From 66-474 sp964489055 (lineage in GTDB: Bacteria > Pseudomonadota > Gammaproteobacteria > Xanthomonadales > Rhodanobacteraceae), in the NCBI GenBank assembly GCA_964489055.1, contig CAZAXF010000022.1:1-49104 (forward strand): a DNA stretch of 49,104 bases, written 5' to 3'. Within the stretch, counting starts at the first letter, position 1. Each line of letters starts with the position of its first letter. Position numbers and translations under genes: made by a program. The notes below the pieces were generated by a model, which saw only the letters and a list, made by a program, of their open reading frames with translations, did no database searches and was not told the origin of the DNA. Below are positions 1 to 9,214 of this stretch, piece after piece.

Positions 1-671
<671 letters not shown>

Positions 672-1236
672 CAGACTGGATTCGCGGATTCGCGGCCGTT
701 GTGGAAAGTCAATCGGACATCATAAAAGCACACGCCACCCGCGCCTAGTGATGGCGACAAATTGGCTGGATTTCAAGGAATCCGGATATACGGATCGCAC
801 CGATCAAGAGCGTTGGACGCGGATCGACGCGGATGATCGCGGATCAAACGTCCACCTGACGAACCGCGCAGCCGGTCAGCCCATGTTGCCGTCCCGGGGC
901 CACCCCAAAAAGCAGGAAGACTGACAGACCGCAGGGCGGGCACCGTCCGCCGTGCTTTACGAGGCGGGCAGCGCCCGCCCACGATCCTGTCCGCGTCCAT
1001 CCGCGTCAAATACTCCTGTCGTTCCCCCGCGCGAACGACGCAAATCATGGATCGCGCGTATCACCTGCACACGTGGCCAATCGGATGGACCAGGGGTGCA
1101 AGGCAGATACCGCGCGGCGTGCGCTACGCGGCGGGCAATGCCCACCCTGCGGCGCCATCCGTGTTCATCCGTGGAAATCCGTGGCAAATGCTTTTGCCTT
1201 TCTCCGCGCGCAAAAAGGCAGCACGGATCACTCGCA
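672..1236. repeat. Gene-free spacer with degenerate dispersed repeats
   Basis: No credible gene is seen between secA and the M23 gene. The stretch is a mosaic of related short motifs. Around 807-840 there is GGACGCGGATCGACGCGGAT followed by a similar copy, around 985-1012 its inverted relative TCCGCGTCCATCCGCGTC, and around 1157-1190 ATCCGTGTTCATCCGTGG followed by AATCCGTGG. Between them are GGCGGGCAGCGCCCGCC-type palindromic bits (about 961-982 and 1128-1150). It looks like remnants of a dispersed intergenic repeat family. Any secA promoter must lie in here. Confidence 0.6.
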
Positions 1237-2169
1237 TCACCTGCGCACGTAGCGGATCGGGTTGACCAGCTTGCCGTTGTGCCAGACCTCGAAGTGCACG
1301 TGCGGTCCGGTCGAGCGGCCGGTGGACCCGGCATCGGAAATCACGTCGCCCGAATGCACGTATTGCCCGACGTGCACCAGCAGCTTGCTGTTGTGCGCAA
1401 AGCGGGTCAGGTAGCCGTCGCCATGATCGATTTCCACGACCTTGCCGTAGCCCGAGCGCCAGCCGGCGTAGGTCACCACGCCGTTGGCGACCGCGTGCAC
1501 GCGCTCGCCGAACGGCACCCCGATGTCGAGGCCGGGGTGGAAGCTGCGTTTGCCGGTGAACGGATCGATGCGCTCGCCGAACGGCGAGCTGATGAAGCCT
1601 TCCTTCACCGGCATCCCGGAGGGAACCAGGCTCGCCACCACCGTGCGGTTGGTGAGCACCGACTGCAGCACACCCAGCTTGGCCTGCTGTGAATCGAATC
1701 GCTTTGCCAGTTGTTCCATGCTCACGGCCAGGTCGAACGGCAGCGCGTGCCCGGGCGGAACGGACTGCTCCGGCCCGCCCAGTGCCGGTGGCTCGCTGAA
1801 GTTGAATTCGGCCGGGTCAAGCTTGCCCGCGGCCACCAGGCGCTGGCCCAGTGCATCCAGGCGCGCCGAATCCGCCTGCAACTCACCCAGCTTGATCGCC
1901 ATGCGGCTGATGTCGCGCTGGGCGTTCTCGCGCACCCGCTGCAGTTCCGCGTTCTGGCTCGCGATCTGCTTGTGCATCGCGTCGATCTGCGCCAGCGTGC
2001 GGCTGCCGGGGCTGGCGATCCAGATGGCCAGTGCCGCGCTCGCCACCACGCACAGCGCCATGCCGAAAGCAACCAGCCGGCACAACCGCCGGTGCGCCAC
2101 CCTGCGTGCTGCGAGGCAGTCGGCGCCCCATGTGGACCGCCCCGAGCGCGCAACGAGTATCATTGTCAT
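1237..2169 (-). CDS. M23 family metallopeptidase (LytM/NlpD-like), membrane anchored
   Basis: A 310-residue protein with an N-terminal membrane segment at about residues 33-52, a probable coiled coil at about 58-110 (QIDAMHKQIASQNAELQRV), and a C-terminal M23 domain. The zinc ligands are intact: H211 and D215 in HPGLDIGV and the HVH motif at 290-292, so an active periplasmic peptidoglycan endopeptidase is predicted rather than a degenerate EnvC-type activator. It ends in RYVRR. It diverges from dciA with only about 20 bases between the two starts, so their promoters must overlap. Its place next to secA, dciA and lpxC is conserved in xanthomonads. The specific target, or an amidase-activating role, cannot be read from the sequence. 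Confidence 0.9.
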   Translation of the reverse strand: MTMILVARSGRSTWGADCLAARRVAHRRLCRLVAFGMALCVVASAALAIWIASPGSRTLAQIDAMHKQIASQNAELQRVRENAQRDISRMAIKLGELQADSARLDALGQRLVAAGKLDPAEFNFSEPPALGGPEQSVPPGHALPFDLAVSMEQLAKRFDSQQAKLGVLQSVLTNRTVVASLVPSGMPVKEGFISSPFGERIDPFTGKRSFHPGLDIGVPFGERVHAVANGVVTYAGWRSGYGKVVEIDHGDGYLTRFAHNSKLLVHVGQYVHSGDVISDAGSTGRSTGPHVHFEVWHNGKLVNPIRYVRR

Positions 2170-2190
2170 GTCAGGAAACCGTAGGAATCA

Positions 2191-2661
2191 TTGTTCGTGT
2201 CTTCCGCCAGACCGCTGCCGCCACGCGACACCCGCGGTCCGACGCCACTGTCGCAGTGCGCGCCGGTGGCCGACCTGGCCGCCCGGGGACGCGACGTTGA
2301 CCATCTGAGCCGGCAGATTGTTCCCTTGCTGCCGGCACCCCTCCGCGAACACGTGCATTACGCCGGTGTGCGCAATGACCGCGTCCTTGTCCTGGTCGAA
2401 TCTCCCGCCTGGGCAACGCGCGCGCGCATGGACCAGGCCCGCATCCTTGCGGTGGTGCATTCCCTCGGGCTGGCCGCAACCTCCGTTGCCGCCAGGGTGG
2501 CGCCGCTGCCGGCGCCTTCAGGGGACTCCGCCACCATGCAACCGCTCTCACCGCGCGCTGCCGAAGCCATCCGCAGCGCCGCGAGCGCCATTGCCGACCC
2601 GGACCTGCGCGCACAATTCCTCGAACTGGCGAACTGCGCGGCGGATCCTGCAGACCCGTGA
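2191..2661 (+). CDS. dciA: DciA-type (DUF721) replicative helicase loader
   Basis: About 156 residues. The DUF721 core is visible: a helical N-terminus followed by a strand region with RNDRVLVLVESPAWATRARM, matching the family pattern of a hydrophobic strand and then SPAWA. DciA proteins load or modulate DnaB helicase in bacteria that lack the phage-derived DnaC. The start is ambiguous. TTG at 2191 has AGGA only four bases upstream, while GTG at 2197 puts the same AGGA at ten bases. The C-terminal half (SPRAAEAIRSAASAIADPDL) is helical. It sits divergent from the M23 gene and convergent with lpxC, the usual neighbourhood in this order. Confidence 0.75.
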   Translation: MFVSSARPLPPRDTRGPTPLSQCAPVADLAARGRDVDHLSRQIVPLLPAPLREHVHYAGVRNDRVLVLVESPAWATRARMDQARILAVVHSLGLAATSVAARVAPLPAPSGDSATMQPLSPRAAEAIRSAASAIADPDLRAQFLELANCAADPADP

Positions 2662-3007
2662 CGCAACGCGTCCCGGACCGCTTCCGCCCCCCTTCCGTCG
2701 GCCGGCGGAGTCGAAACTGTATAACAGCTGCCACGCCCACGACCGGACCTGCGAGCACGGATTGTCGCAAATTGTTACGAAGTGTGAGCCCGATCACGCT
2801 TTGAGCGCGAATGCGGGGCCGCAATCAGGCGCGCGTCGCATGTCCGGGGGTCGGTACCCGGAACGAGATCGTCGCGATCCCGTGGCGGCGGCGAAGCAAA
2901 ACCGGAGCCGGACGTGGTCTGGGAGCGTGTCCCAGAAGCCGTGCGCGCAGCACGCACCGACCGGACGCAACGTTCGGCCGCGCCACATGCAAGGGAGATG
3001 CGTCCGC
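2662..3007. other. Spacer between convergent dciA and lpxC
   Basis: Two genes converge here, so transcription stop signals are expected. The clearest structure is CTGGGA at 2919-2924 pairing with TCCCAG at 2930-2935 over a five-base loop. It lacks a T-run, so it is not a canonical intrinsic terminator. No gene is seen. Confidence 0.4.
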
Positions 3008-3919
3008 CTATACGGCCTGCGCGGGGTGCGCGTAGGAGATGGGTGCCAGCTCGGGATCGTCGAAGGTGACTTCTTCCCAGGCGGACTTGTCGGCGATCAA
3101 TGCGCGCAGCAGGCGGTTGTTCAACTCGTGCCCGGACTTGTGCCCGAAGAACGCGCCGATCAGGCTGTGGCCCAGAAGGTACAGGTCGCCGATCGCGTCG
3201 AGGATCTTGTGCTTGACGAATTCATCCTCGTAACGCAGGCCGTCCTCGTTCAGCACCCGGTAGTCGTCCAGCACGATCGCGTTGTCCATCGAACCGCCCA
3301 GCGCCAGGTTCTTTTCGCGCAGCATTTCGATGTCGCGCATGAAACCGAAGGTACGCGCGCGGCTGACTTCCTTGACGAACGAGGTGGTGGAGAAATCGAT
3401 CTCGGCACGCGAGGCGCGGCGCGAGAAGATCGGGTGCTGGAACTCGATCGAGAAGCCGACCTTGAAGCCGTCGAACGGCTCGAACCGGGCCCACTTGTCA
3501 CCTTCCTCGACCTTGACCGGGCGCTTGACGCGGATGAAGCGCTTGGGCGCGGATTGTTCCTCGATCCCGGCCGACTGCAGCAGGAACACGAACGGTCCGG
3601 CGCTGCCGTCCATGATCGGCACTTCCGGCGCCGAGAGATCGACATAGGCGTTGTCGATGCCGAGGCCGGCCATCGCCGACAGCAGGTGCTCGACGGTGCC
3701 CACGCGCACGTCGTCCCTGATGAGCGTGCTCGACAGGCGGGTATCGCCGACGTACTCGCAGCGCGAAGGGATGGAAACCGGCTCGGGAAGATCGGTGCGG
3801 CGAAACACGATGCCGGTGTTCGCGGCGGCGGGGCGCAAGGTCATGTACACCTTTTCCCCCGTGTGCAGGCCAACGCCCGTCGCGCGGATCACGTTCTTGA
3901 GCGTGCGCTGCTTGATCAT
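3008..3919 (-). CDS. lpxC: UDP-3-O-acyl-N-acetylglucosamine deacetylase
   Basis: LpxC, 303 residues, the normal length. It is the zinc deacetylase that commits UDP-acyl-GlcNAc to lipid A synthesis. It opens MIKQRTLKNVIRATGVGLHTG, typical of the family. The zinc ligand is H78 in VEHLLSAMAGLGIDN, with the second set in HKILDAIGDL near residue 237, and the general base H in FFGHKSGHELNN near 265. A GGATTA ribosome site lies about ten bases before the ATG. It follows ftsZ after a long spacer, as in most gammaproteobacteria, but 570 bases is long for that junction and suggests its own promoter. Confidence 0.97.
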   Translation of the reverse strand: MIKQRTLKNVIRATGVGLHTGEKVYMTLRPAAANTGIVFRRTDLPEPVSIPSRCEYVGDTRLSSTLIRDDVRVGTVEHLLSAMAGLGIDNAYVDLSAPEVPIMDGSAGPFVFLLQSAGIEEQSAPKRFIRVKRPVKVEEGDKWARFEPFDGFKVGFSIEFQHPIFSRRASRAEIDFSTTSFVKEVSRARTFGFMRDIEMLREKNLALGGSMDNAIVLDDYRVLNEDGLRYEDEFVKHKILDAIGDLYLLGHSLIGAFFGHKSGHELNNRLLRALIADKSAWEEVTFDDPELAPISYAHPAQAV

Positions 3920-4492
3920 TTTTTTGTTGTAATCCTGTTAGGACAACGCTAAAACCGGGCCGATCCTATCACGGATGCGGACCGGAAGAAAGTGGACTCA
4001 CGCGTTCAGTTTACCCCGAACGGACCGTCGCGTGGCCGATCCGGCACCGGCTGGCTGCAACAATGGCCTTGCCGGGTTCTCGTTCATTCCTTGCCGGACC
4101 CCGCCTTGCAACGCCGACCGGACCTGCGTCGCCCCTGGCCCGGCCCGCGACTTGCCGGCCGCAGGCGCGGCCGGCACCCCGGAGGTTTCGCGACCCGTCG
4201 ATTCCGGGTCCAAAACGCACCTCAGGAGCAACGGACAACGCGTCGCGGGACAAAGTTCCGCGGCGCCGACGGTCGCCGACGCCATCGAACCCGCACCGCC
4301 GGGGACGGGAATCCGGCGATGCGGGTGATGGCGCCTGGCCACGACAGCCCCGCGAAACCACGACAGGTGCCATGATGGCATCCGGCCGCAGGCCCGGCTG
4401 CGCGCCTTCACGGGCGTGCCCGCGCGTTGCGTGCACGCGCTTCCATCCCTGGTGACCGTGTCCGCCGACGCGGCGAACGGCGAAGGCCGCCC
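3920..4492. other. Long gene-free spacer between ftsZ and lpxC
   Basis: About 570 bases with no credible coding sequence on either strand; open frames here have the arginine- and proline-rich composition of GC-rich non-coding DNA. On the minus strand a possible -10 (TAGGAT, about 3963-3968) precedes lpxC without a good -35. Regulatory content beyond the lpxC ribosome site cannot be supported. Confidence 0.45.
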
Positions 4493-5704
4493 TCAATCGG
4501 CCTGCCTCCTCAGGAACGCCGGGATGTCCAGGTAGTCGCCCGAGGTCAGCGCGTCACGGCTGGGCGCCGAATCGGGATCCGGCGCCGCCGTGGCGGGCCG
4601 CGCGGGCTTGGCGAGCGGCGCCTTGACCGCCCCGGAGCCCGTGGCATGGCCCACCACGCCATCGTCGGTGCCGGTACGCAGCACCCGCGTCGGCTTGGGC
4701 ATTTCCACCGTCTCGGGCTTGGCCACCGGCCGGAGGTTCGGCTTGGCGGCGCGGTTGAGACCGGTGGCGACCACCGTCACGCGCACGTCGTCGGACAGGT
4801 CCGGATCGAGCGCGGTACCCACCACCACGGTCGCGTCCTCGCTGGCAAAGTCGTGCACCACGCGGCCGATCTCGTCGAACTCGCGCATGGTCAGGTTGGT
4901 TCCCGCCGTGACGTTGACCAGGATGCCGCAGGCCCCGGATAGATCCACGTTCTCCAGCAGCGGATTGTTGATCGCGGCCTCGGCGGCGGCCTGCGCGCGA
5001 TCGTCGCCGCTGGCGGTGCCGGTGCCCATCATCGCCATGCCCATTTCGCTCATCACGGTACGCACGTCGGCGAAGTCGACGTTGATCAGGCCCGGACGGG
5101 TGATCAGGTCGGCGATGCCCTGCACCGCACCCTGCAGCACGTCGTTGGCCGCCTTGAAGGCGTTCAGCAACGTGACGTCGCGGCCCAGCACCGTCAGGAG
5201 CTTCTCGTTGGGCACCGTGATCAGCGAGTCGACCGACTGCTGCAGGTCCTCGATGCCCTTGAGCGCCACCTGCATGCGCCGGCGGCCCTCGAAGGGGAAC
5301 GGCTTGGTGACCACCGCTACCGTCAGGATGCCCTTTTCCTTGGCCAGTTGCGCCACCACCGGCGCCGCGCCGGTGCCGGTGCCGCCGCCCATGCCGCAGG
5401 TGATGAACACCATGTCGGCGCCTTCGAGTACCTCGACGATACGCTCGCGGTCCTCGAGCGCGGCCTGCCGGCCCAGCTCGGGATTGGCGCCCGCACCAAG
5501 GCCCTTGGTCACCGTTTCCCCGAGCTGCAACGTGGTGCGCGCCCCGGAGTTCTTCAGTGCCTGTGCGTCGGTATTGGCGCAGATGAACTCCACGCCGTCG
5601 ATTGATGAATTGACCATGTGGCCGACGGCGTTGCCTCCGCCGCCTCCCACACCGATCACCTTGATCACCGCATTGGGTGCCAGTTTTTCGACCAGTTCAA
5701 ACAT
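4493..5704 (-). CDS. ftsZ: Cell division protein FtsZ (tubulin-like GTPase)
   Basis: 403 residues. FtsZ polymerises at midcell and organises the divisome. The GTP-binding signature GGGTGTGAAPV is at about 105-115, the T7 synergy loop NVDFADV near 205, and the C-terminal conserved peptide DYLDIPAFLRRQ that binds FtsA and ZipA is at the very end. I chose the ATG at 5704 (MFELVEKLAPNAV) because GGAGG sits nine bases upstream; an upstream in-frame ATG at 5728 is possible but not family-like. Last gene of the dcw cluster, separated from ftsA by 132 bases that carry a strong hairpin. Confidence 0.98.
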   Translation of the reverse strand: MFELVEKLAPNAVIKVIGVGGGGGNAVGHMVNSSIDGVEFICANTDAQALKNSGARTTLQLGETVTKGLGAGANPELGRQAALEDRERIVEVLEGADMVFITCGMGGGTGTGAAPVVAQLAKEKGILTVAVVTKPFPFEGRRRMQVALKGIEDLQQSVDSLITVPNEKLLTVLGRDVTLLNAFKAANDVLQGAVQGIADLITRPGLINVDFADVRTVMSEMGMAMMGTGTASGDDRAQAAAEAAINNPLLENVDLSGACGILVNVTAGTNLTMREFDEIGRVVHDFASEDATVVVGTALDPDLSDDVRVTVVATGLNRAAKPNLRPVAKPETVEMPKPTRVLRTGTDDGVVGHATGSGAVKAPLAKPARPATAAPDPDSAPSRDALTSGDYLDIPAFLRRQAD

Positions 5705-5806
5705 TGCCCGTCCTCCGTACTGCTTCATGGATGCTGCCGTTGGTGATTCCCGCCGTTTCGGCGGGCTTGCCCCGCGAGGGGCGCAGATGACGCCGCGGCG
5801 CCATCG

Positions 5807-5831
5807 GACCGGTCCCTTCCGGGGACCGGTC
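5807..5831. promoter_or_regulatory. Perfect 10-bp stem hairpin in the ftsA-ftsZ gap
   Basis: GACCGGTCCC (5807-5816) pairs with GGGACCGGTC (5822-5831) over a five-base loop, six bases downstream of the ftsA stop codon. There is no T-run, so it is not a standard terminator. It could slow or process the ftsA-ftsZ transcript. The arms contain the same GGGACCG word as the dispersed arrays and may be a minimal copy of that family. Confidence 0.6.
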
Positions 5832-5836
5832 GTGTA

Positions 5837-7075
5837 CTAGAAATTCCTGCTCAGCCAGCCCTTCATCCTGCCGAAGGCGCCGGCCACGCTTTCGCCGACC
5901 GCCCCGCCGATCACGCGCCCGCCGCCGCCACCTCGCGAACCCTGCAGCAGCAGGCCGATGCCCGCGGCGTTGCCGGGGGTGGCGATCACGTCGGTGGCGC
6001 CGGTGACGTGCTGGGGCACGCCAAGGCGCACCATCTTGTGGAACACTTCCTCGGCCAGGTACAGCGCGCCCTCGATGCGGGCCGCGCCGCCGGTCAGTAC
6101 CACGCCGGCGGCGAGCAGGTTGTCGTAACCCGAGCGCCTGAGTTCCTCCTGCACGATCTCGAAGATTTCCTCGTAGCGGGCCTGGATCGACTGCGCCAGC
6201 GCCTGGCGCTGCAGCCGCCGCGGCGGACGATCCCCGACGCTGGGTACCTGGATGGTTTCCTCGCCGCGCGCCAGTTGCGCCAGCGCGCAGCCGTACTTCA
6301 CCTTGATTTCCTCGGCGTTCGCGGTGGGTGTCTGCACGTACTGCGAAATGTCCGAGGTCACCTGGTCGCCGCCCAGCGGCAGCGACTTGGTGTAGCGGAT
6401 GGCGCCCTGGGCGTAGATCGCGATGTCGGTGGTGCCGGCGCCAAGGTCCACCACGCACACGCCAAGGTCACGCTCGTCCTCGGTCAGCACCGCCTTGGCC
6501 GAGGCCACCGCGCCGGGGATCAGTTCATCCACGCTGAGGCCGCAACGCTGGATGCACTTGGTGAGGTTGTGCACCGCCGAGGCGGCGCCGGTGACCAGGT
6601 GCACGCCCGCTTCCAGGCGCACGCCACTCATGCCGATCGGGTGACGGATTCCGTCCTGCCCGTCGATCCGGTATTCCTGCGGCTCCTTGTAGAGCACCTT
6701 GCGGTCGGCGGGAATGGCGACGGCGCTGGCCGATTCGAGCACCTGTTCCAGGTCGTCGGGCGCGACCTCGCGATCGCGGATCGCGGCGGCGCCGTGCGAG
6801 TTGTGGGTCTCGAGGTGGCTGCCGGATATCGAGGCGCACACCGAGCGGATGTCGCAACCGGCCATCTGTTCGGCTTCCTCGACCGCGCGCTGGATCGAAT
6901 TGACGTTGGATTCGATCTCGACCACCACGCCTTTTTTCATCCCGCGCGAGACGTGGCTGCCGAAGCCGATCACCTCGACCGGTTCGCCCGGCAGGTACTC
7001 GCCGACAATCGCCATCACCTTGGAGGTGCCGATGTCGAGCCCCACCACCAGGTGCTTGTTGCTCTTGCGATTCAT
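5837..7075 (-). CDS. ftsA: Cell division protein FtsA (actin-like membrane tether)
   Basis: 412 residues, normal length. FtsA binds the FtsZ tail and anchors it to the membrane. The actin-fold phosphate loops are visible: VGLDIGTSKV near residue 10, VVDLGAGTTDIAIY near 205 and LTGGAARIEG near 335. The C-terminal amphipathic targeting helix GRMKGWLSRNF is intact. The ATG at 7075 (MNRKSNKHLVVGLDIG) is four bases after the ftsQ stop. An open frame continues upstream through ftsQ but is only a shadow. FtsZ follows after 132 bases. Confidence 0.97.
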   Translation of the reverse strand: MNRKSNKHLVVGLDIGTSKVMAIVGEYLPGEPVEVIGFGSHVSRGMKKGVVVEIESNVNSIQRAVEEAEQMAGCDIRSVCASISGSHLETHNSHGAAAIRDREVAPDDLEQVLESASAVAIPADRKVLYKEPQEYRIDGQDGIRHPIGMSGVRLEAGVHLVTGAASAVHNLTKCIQRCGLSVDELIPGAVASAKAVLTEDERDLGVCVVDLGAGTTDIAIYAQGAIRYTKSLPLGGDQVTSDISQYVQTPTANAEEIKVKYGCALAQLARGEETIQVPSVGDRPPRRLQRQALAQSIQARYEEIFEIVQEELRRSGYDNLLAAGVVLTGGAARIEGALYLAEEVFHKMVRLGVPQHVTGATDVIATPGNAAGIGLLLQGSRGGGGGRVIGGAVGESVAGAFGRMKGWLSRNF

Positions 7076-7079
7076 GGGT

Positions 7080-7847
7080 TTAAGCGTTTCCGTCAGCAGC
7101 ATGGCGACCACCGTTGTTTGCATTGGGGGAAGGAACCGGCGCGGCCGATCCGGGCCAGCGCACCGCAAAACCGTTGCTGTAGCGAAGGTCGGCGTAGGCA
7201 AAGCCGTCGCTGCGGCCGTGCAGCAGTACCGGCAGCGCGGCGGCGAAGCGCGCCAGGCGGCGCTCGGGATGCTCGCCGCCGACCACCACGCGCCCACCGT
7301 TGGACAGTTGCAGCGTCCAGCTTCCGCGCGCGGACAAATCCACTTGGGTGACCTTGAGCCCGTAGGGCGTGAAGTCTTCCTGCGCCGTGTGGAAGAACGC
7401 CATCACCTCGCCGGTGCGATCGTCGGGCGCACGAAAGCGTGGCAGGCCGTTGACCGCCTCCGGATGCGGCACCTTGAAGATGCGTCCGTCGCGGCCCAGC
7501 AACGCGTCGGCGTTCCAGCGCGCCACCGGCCGGACCTCGCGGATGCTGACAGCGAGGACATCCGGCCAGTGCTTGCTCACCTCGACCTGCGCGACCCACG
7601 GCAACGCCGCCACCGCGTCGCGGACGTGATCGAGGTCGATGGCGAAAAACCCTTCGCCGAGCGACGGCGCGACCGCCGCACGCACCTGGTCGGCGCTGAC
7701 GTGGTGGAACGTCGCGTGCACCTTCAACTCGCGCACCGGCCAGCGGCCCGCCGCGAACCAGCCCTGCAGCACACCGACCACCGGCAACGCGACCAGGGCG
7801 ATCGCGATGAGCCAGGCGACGAGGCGCAGGCTGGTCGATGCCTTCAT
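7080..7847 (-). CDS. ftsQ: Cell division protein FtsQ
   Basis: 255 residues with a single membrane segment at about 8-28 (LRLVAWLIAIALVALPVVGV), then the POTRA domain (VRELKVHATFHHVSADQVR) and the beta domain that binds FtsB/FtsL (LSARGSWTLQLSNGGRVVVGG). It links early and late divisome proteins in the periplasm. Its ATG overlaps the ddlB stop by four bases (ATGA), which argues for translational coupling even though the end of ddlB has been remade by repeats. FtsA follows four bases after its stop. Confidence 0.95.
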   Translation of the reverse strand: MKASTSLRLVAWLIAIALVALPVVGVLQGWFAAGRWPVRELKVHATFHHVSADQVRAAVAPSLGEGFFAIDLDHVRDAVAALPWVAQVEVSKHWPDVLAVSIREVRPVARWNADALLGRDGRIFKVPHPEAVNGLPRFRAPDDRTGEVMAFFHTAQEDFTPYGLKVTQVDLSARGSWTLQLSNGGRVVVGGEHPERRLARFAAALPVLLHGRSDGFAYADLRYSNGFAVRWPGSAAPVPSPNANNGGRHAADGNA

Positions 7848-9214
7848 GTTGCGTCTCCGTCGGGATCACGGGACTCGGGACTCGGGACTCGGGACTCGGA
7901 AGAGCGGCGGCGTGGAGATTTCGCTGCTCCTGGATTCCGTCGAGTGCCGGTATCTTCCGGCGGCCGCGCTTTTGCTTCCGCGAGGCCCGAGTCCCGGCTT
8001 TTGCCCGAGTCCCGAGTCCCGAGTCCCGAGTCCCGGCTTTTGCCCGAGTCCCGAGTCCCGAGTCCCGAGTCCCGGCTTTTGTCCGAATCCCCATCGAAAC
8101 TTGTCTCCAGCACCCGCCAGCACAGCTCCGCGTAGTCCATGCCCGCCGCCGCCGCGGCCTTGGGCACCAGCGAATGCGTGGTCATGCCGGGCGCGGTGTT
8201 GACTTCCAGCAGCCAGTTGTTGCCGTCGCGGTCGCGCATCACGTCGACCCGGCCCCAGCCCGAACACCCCAGCGAGTCGAACGCACGCCGCGCCAGCGAA
8301 CGCAGCCCGGCTTCGGCCGTGCCGTCGAGTCCGGGACAGATGTATTTCGTGTCTTCGGCGACATACTTGGCGTCGTAGTCGTAGTAGGCACCCGCGGGCA
8401 CGATCCGGATGCTGGGCAGCACGTCGCGGCCCAGGATCGAGACGGTGAATTCATCGCCCTCGATCAGGGTTTCCATCAGAAGGTCGCCGGGGTAGCGTTC
8501 GGCCAGCGCCACCGCTTCGGCGAGCTGGCTTTCCTCGAACACCCGCGACACGCCGACGCTGGAGCCTTCCGAGGCCGGCTTCACGATCAGCGGGAAGCCG
8601 AGCGCGCGCGCCGCCGCGTGCACATCGCCACCGCGCGGCAACGGCACGAAGTCCGGGGTCGGCAAATCCAGCGCGTTCCACACCCACTTGCTGCGGACCT
8701 TGTCCATCGACAGCGCCGAGCCGAGCACGCCCGACCCGGTATAGGGAATGTGCAGCGAATCCAGCGCGCCCTGCAGCACCCCGTCCTCGCCGCCGCCATG
8801 CTGGCCGTGCAGGATGTTGAACACCCGCGCGAAATGCCCCGCGCGCACCGCATCCAGCAGCGCCGGGATGCCGTCGATCGCGTGCGCGTCCACGCCCCGG
8901 GATTTCAATGCCTCCAGCACACCGCGACCGGACAGCAGCGAAATCTCGCGCTCGGCGGAACTGCCGCCCATCACCACCGCGACGCGACCGAAGTCACGGG
9001 CGTCGGTGATTCTCCGGGACCGGGGACCGGCGACCGCGGACCGGACAGCACCGGGACCGGGGCCCGGGGACCGGGGACCGGTAGAAGCAACGGCACTGCC
9101 GCCGGGCCGGACCGTCCTCCGGCTGACGTCGTGAGCTGCCGAAACAGCGGACGCCGGCTTTTGGTCCCCGGTCCCCGGTCCCCGGTCCCTGCTTTGCAAA
9201 GTCACGGGCATCAT
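7844..9214 (-). CDS. ddlB: D-alanine-D-alanine ligase with repeat-derived extensions at both ends
   Basis: 456 residues against about 305-320 for the family. The ATP-grasp core runs from about residue 73 to 374 and keeps its key parts: GGSSAEREISL, EGSSVGVSR, the YDYDAKY loop and EVNTAPGMTTHSL. It joins two D-alanines for the peptidoglycan stem. Residues 9-67 (SRDRGPGTGD and STGPRSPGPGPG stretches) and about 375-456 (KSRDSGLGTRDSG repeats, then SSESRVPSPESR) are translations of the GGGACCG and GGGACTC arrays. Both ends still overlap their neighbours by ATGA: murC upstream, ftsQ downstream. The start at 9214 is supported by that overlap. A shorter product from an internal start cannot be excluded. 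Confidence 0.95.
   Translation of the reverse strand: MMPVTLQSRDRGPGTGDQKPASAVSAAHDVSRRTVRPGGSAVASTGPRSPGPGPGAVRSAVAGPRSRRITDARDFGRVAVVMGGSSAEREISLLSGRGVLEALKSRGVDAHAIDGIPALLDAVRAGHFARVFNILHGQHGGGEDGVLQGALDSLHIPYTGSGVLGSALSMDKVRSKWVWNALDLPTPDFVPLPRGGDVHAAARALGFPLIVKPASEGSSVGVSRVFEESQLAEAVALAERYPGDLLMETLIEGDEFTVSILGRDVLPSIRIVPAGAYYDYDAKYVAEDTKYICPGLDGTAEAGLRSLARRAFDSLGCSGWGRVDVMRDRDGNNWLLEVNTAPGMTTHSLVPKAAAAAGMDYAELCWRVLETSFDGDSDKSRDSGLGTRDSGKSRDSGLGTRDSGKSRDSGLAEAKARPPEDTGTRRNPGAAKSPRRRSSESRVPSPESRDPDGDAT
7869..8080. repeat. GGGACTC palindromic array element inside the 3' end of ddlB
   Basis: Left arm of four GGGACTC units at 7869-7900, about 85 bases of spacer, then a right arm of CCCGAGT units at 7985-8080. 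The right arm is itself a tandem duplication with a 39-base period (four CCCGAGT plus CCCGGCTTTTG), giving the 13-residue repeat KSRDSGLGTRDSG in DdlB. Because 39 is a multiple of three, unit gain or loss keeps the frame. Confidence 0.9.
9014..9190. repeat. GGGACCG palindromic array element inside the 5' end of ddlB
   Basis: A somewhat degenerate GGGACCG arm at 9014-9081, a spacer of about 80 bases starting AGAAGCAACGG, and a right arm of CGGTCCC units at 9162-9190. The whole unit lies inside codons 9-67 of ddlB without a stop. Confidence 0.88.

Noticed and set aside
2919..2935. Intrinsic terminator between dciA and lpxC
   Set aside because: The hairpin is short and lacks a U-run, so it was left as a remark only.
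4011..4496. Coding sequence in the ftsZ-lpxC gap
   Set aside because: Frames on both strands lack any family likeness and have the biased composition of GC-rich non-coding DNA.
7869..8080. CRISPR array
   Set aside because: Units are 7 bases with no unique spacers, and there are no cas genes.
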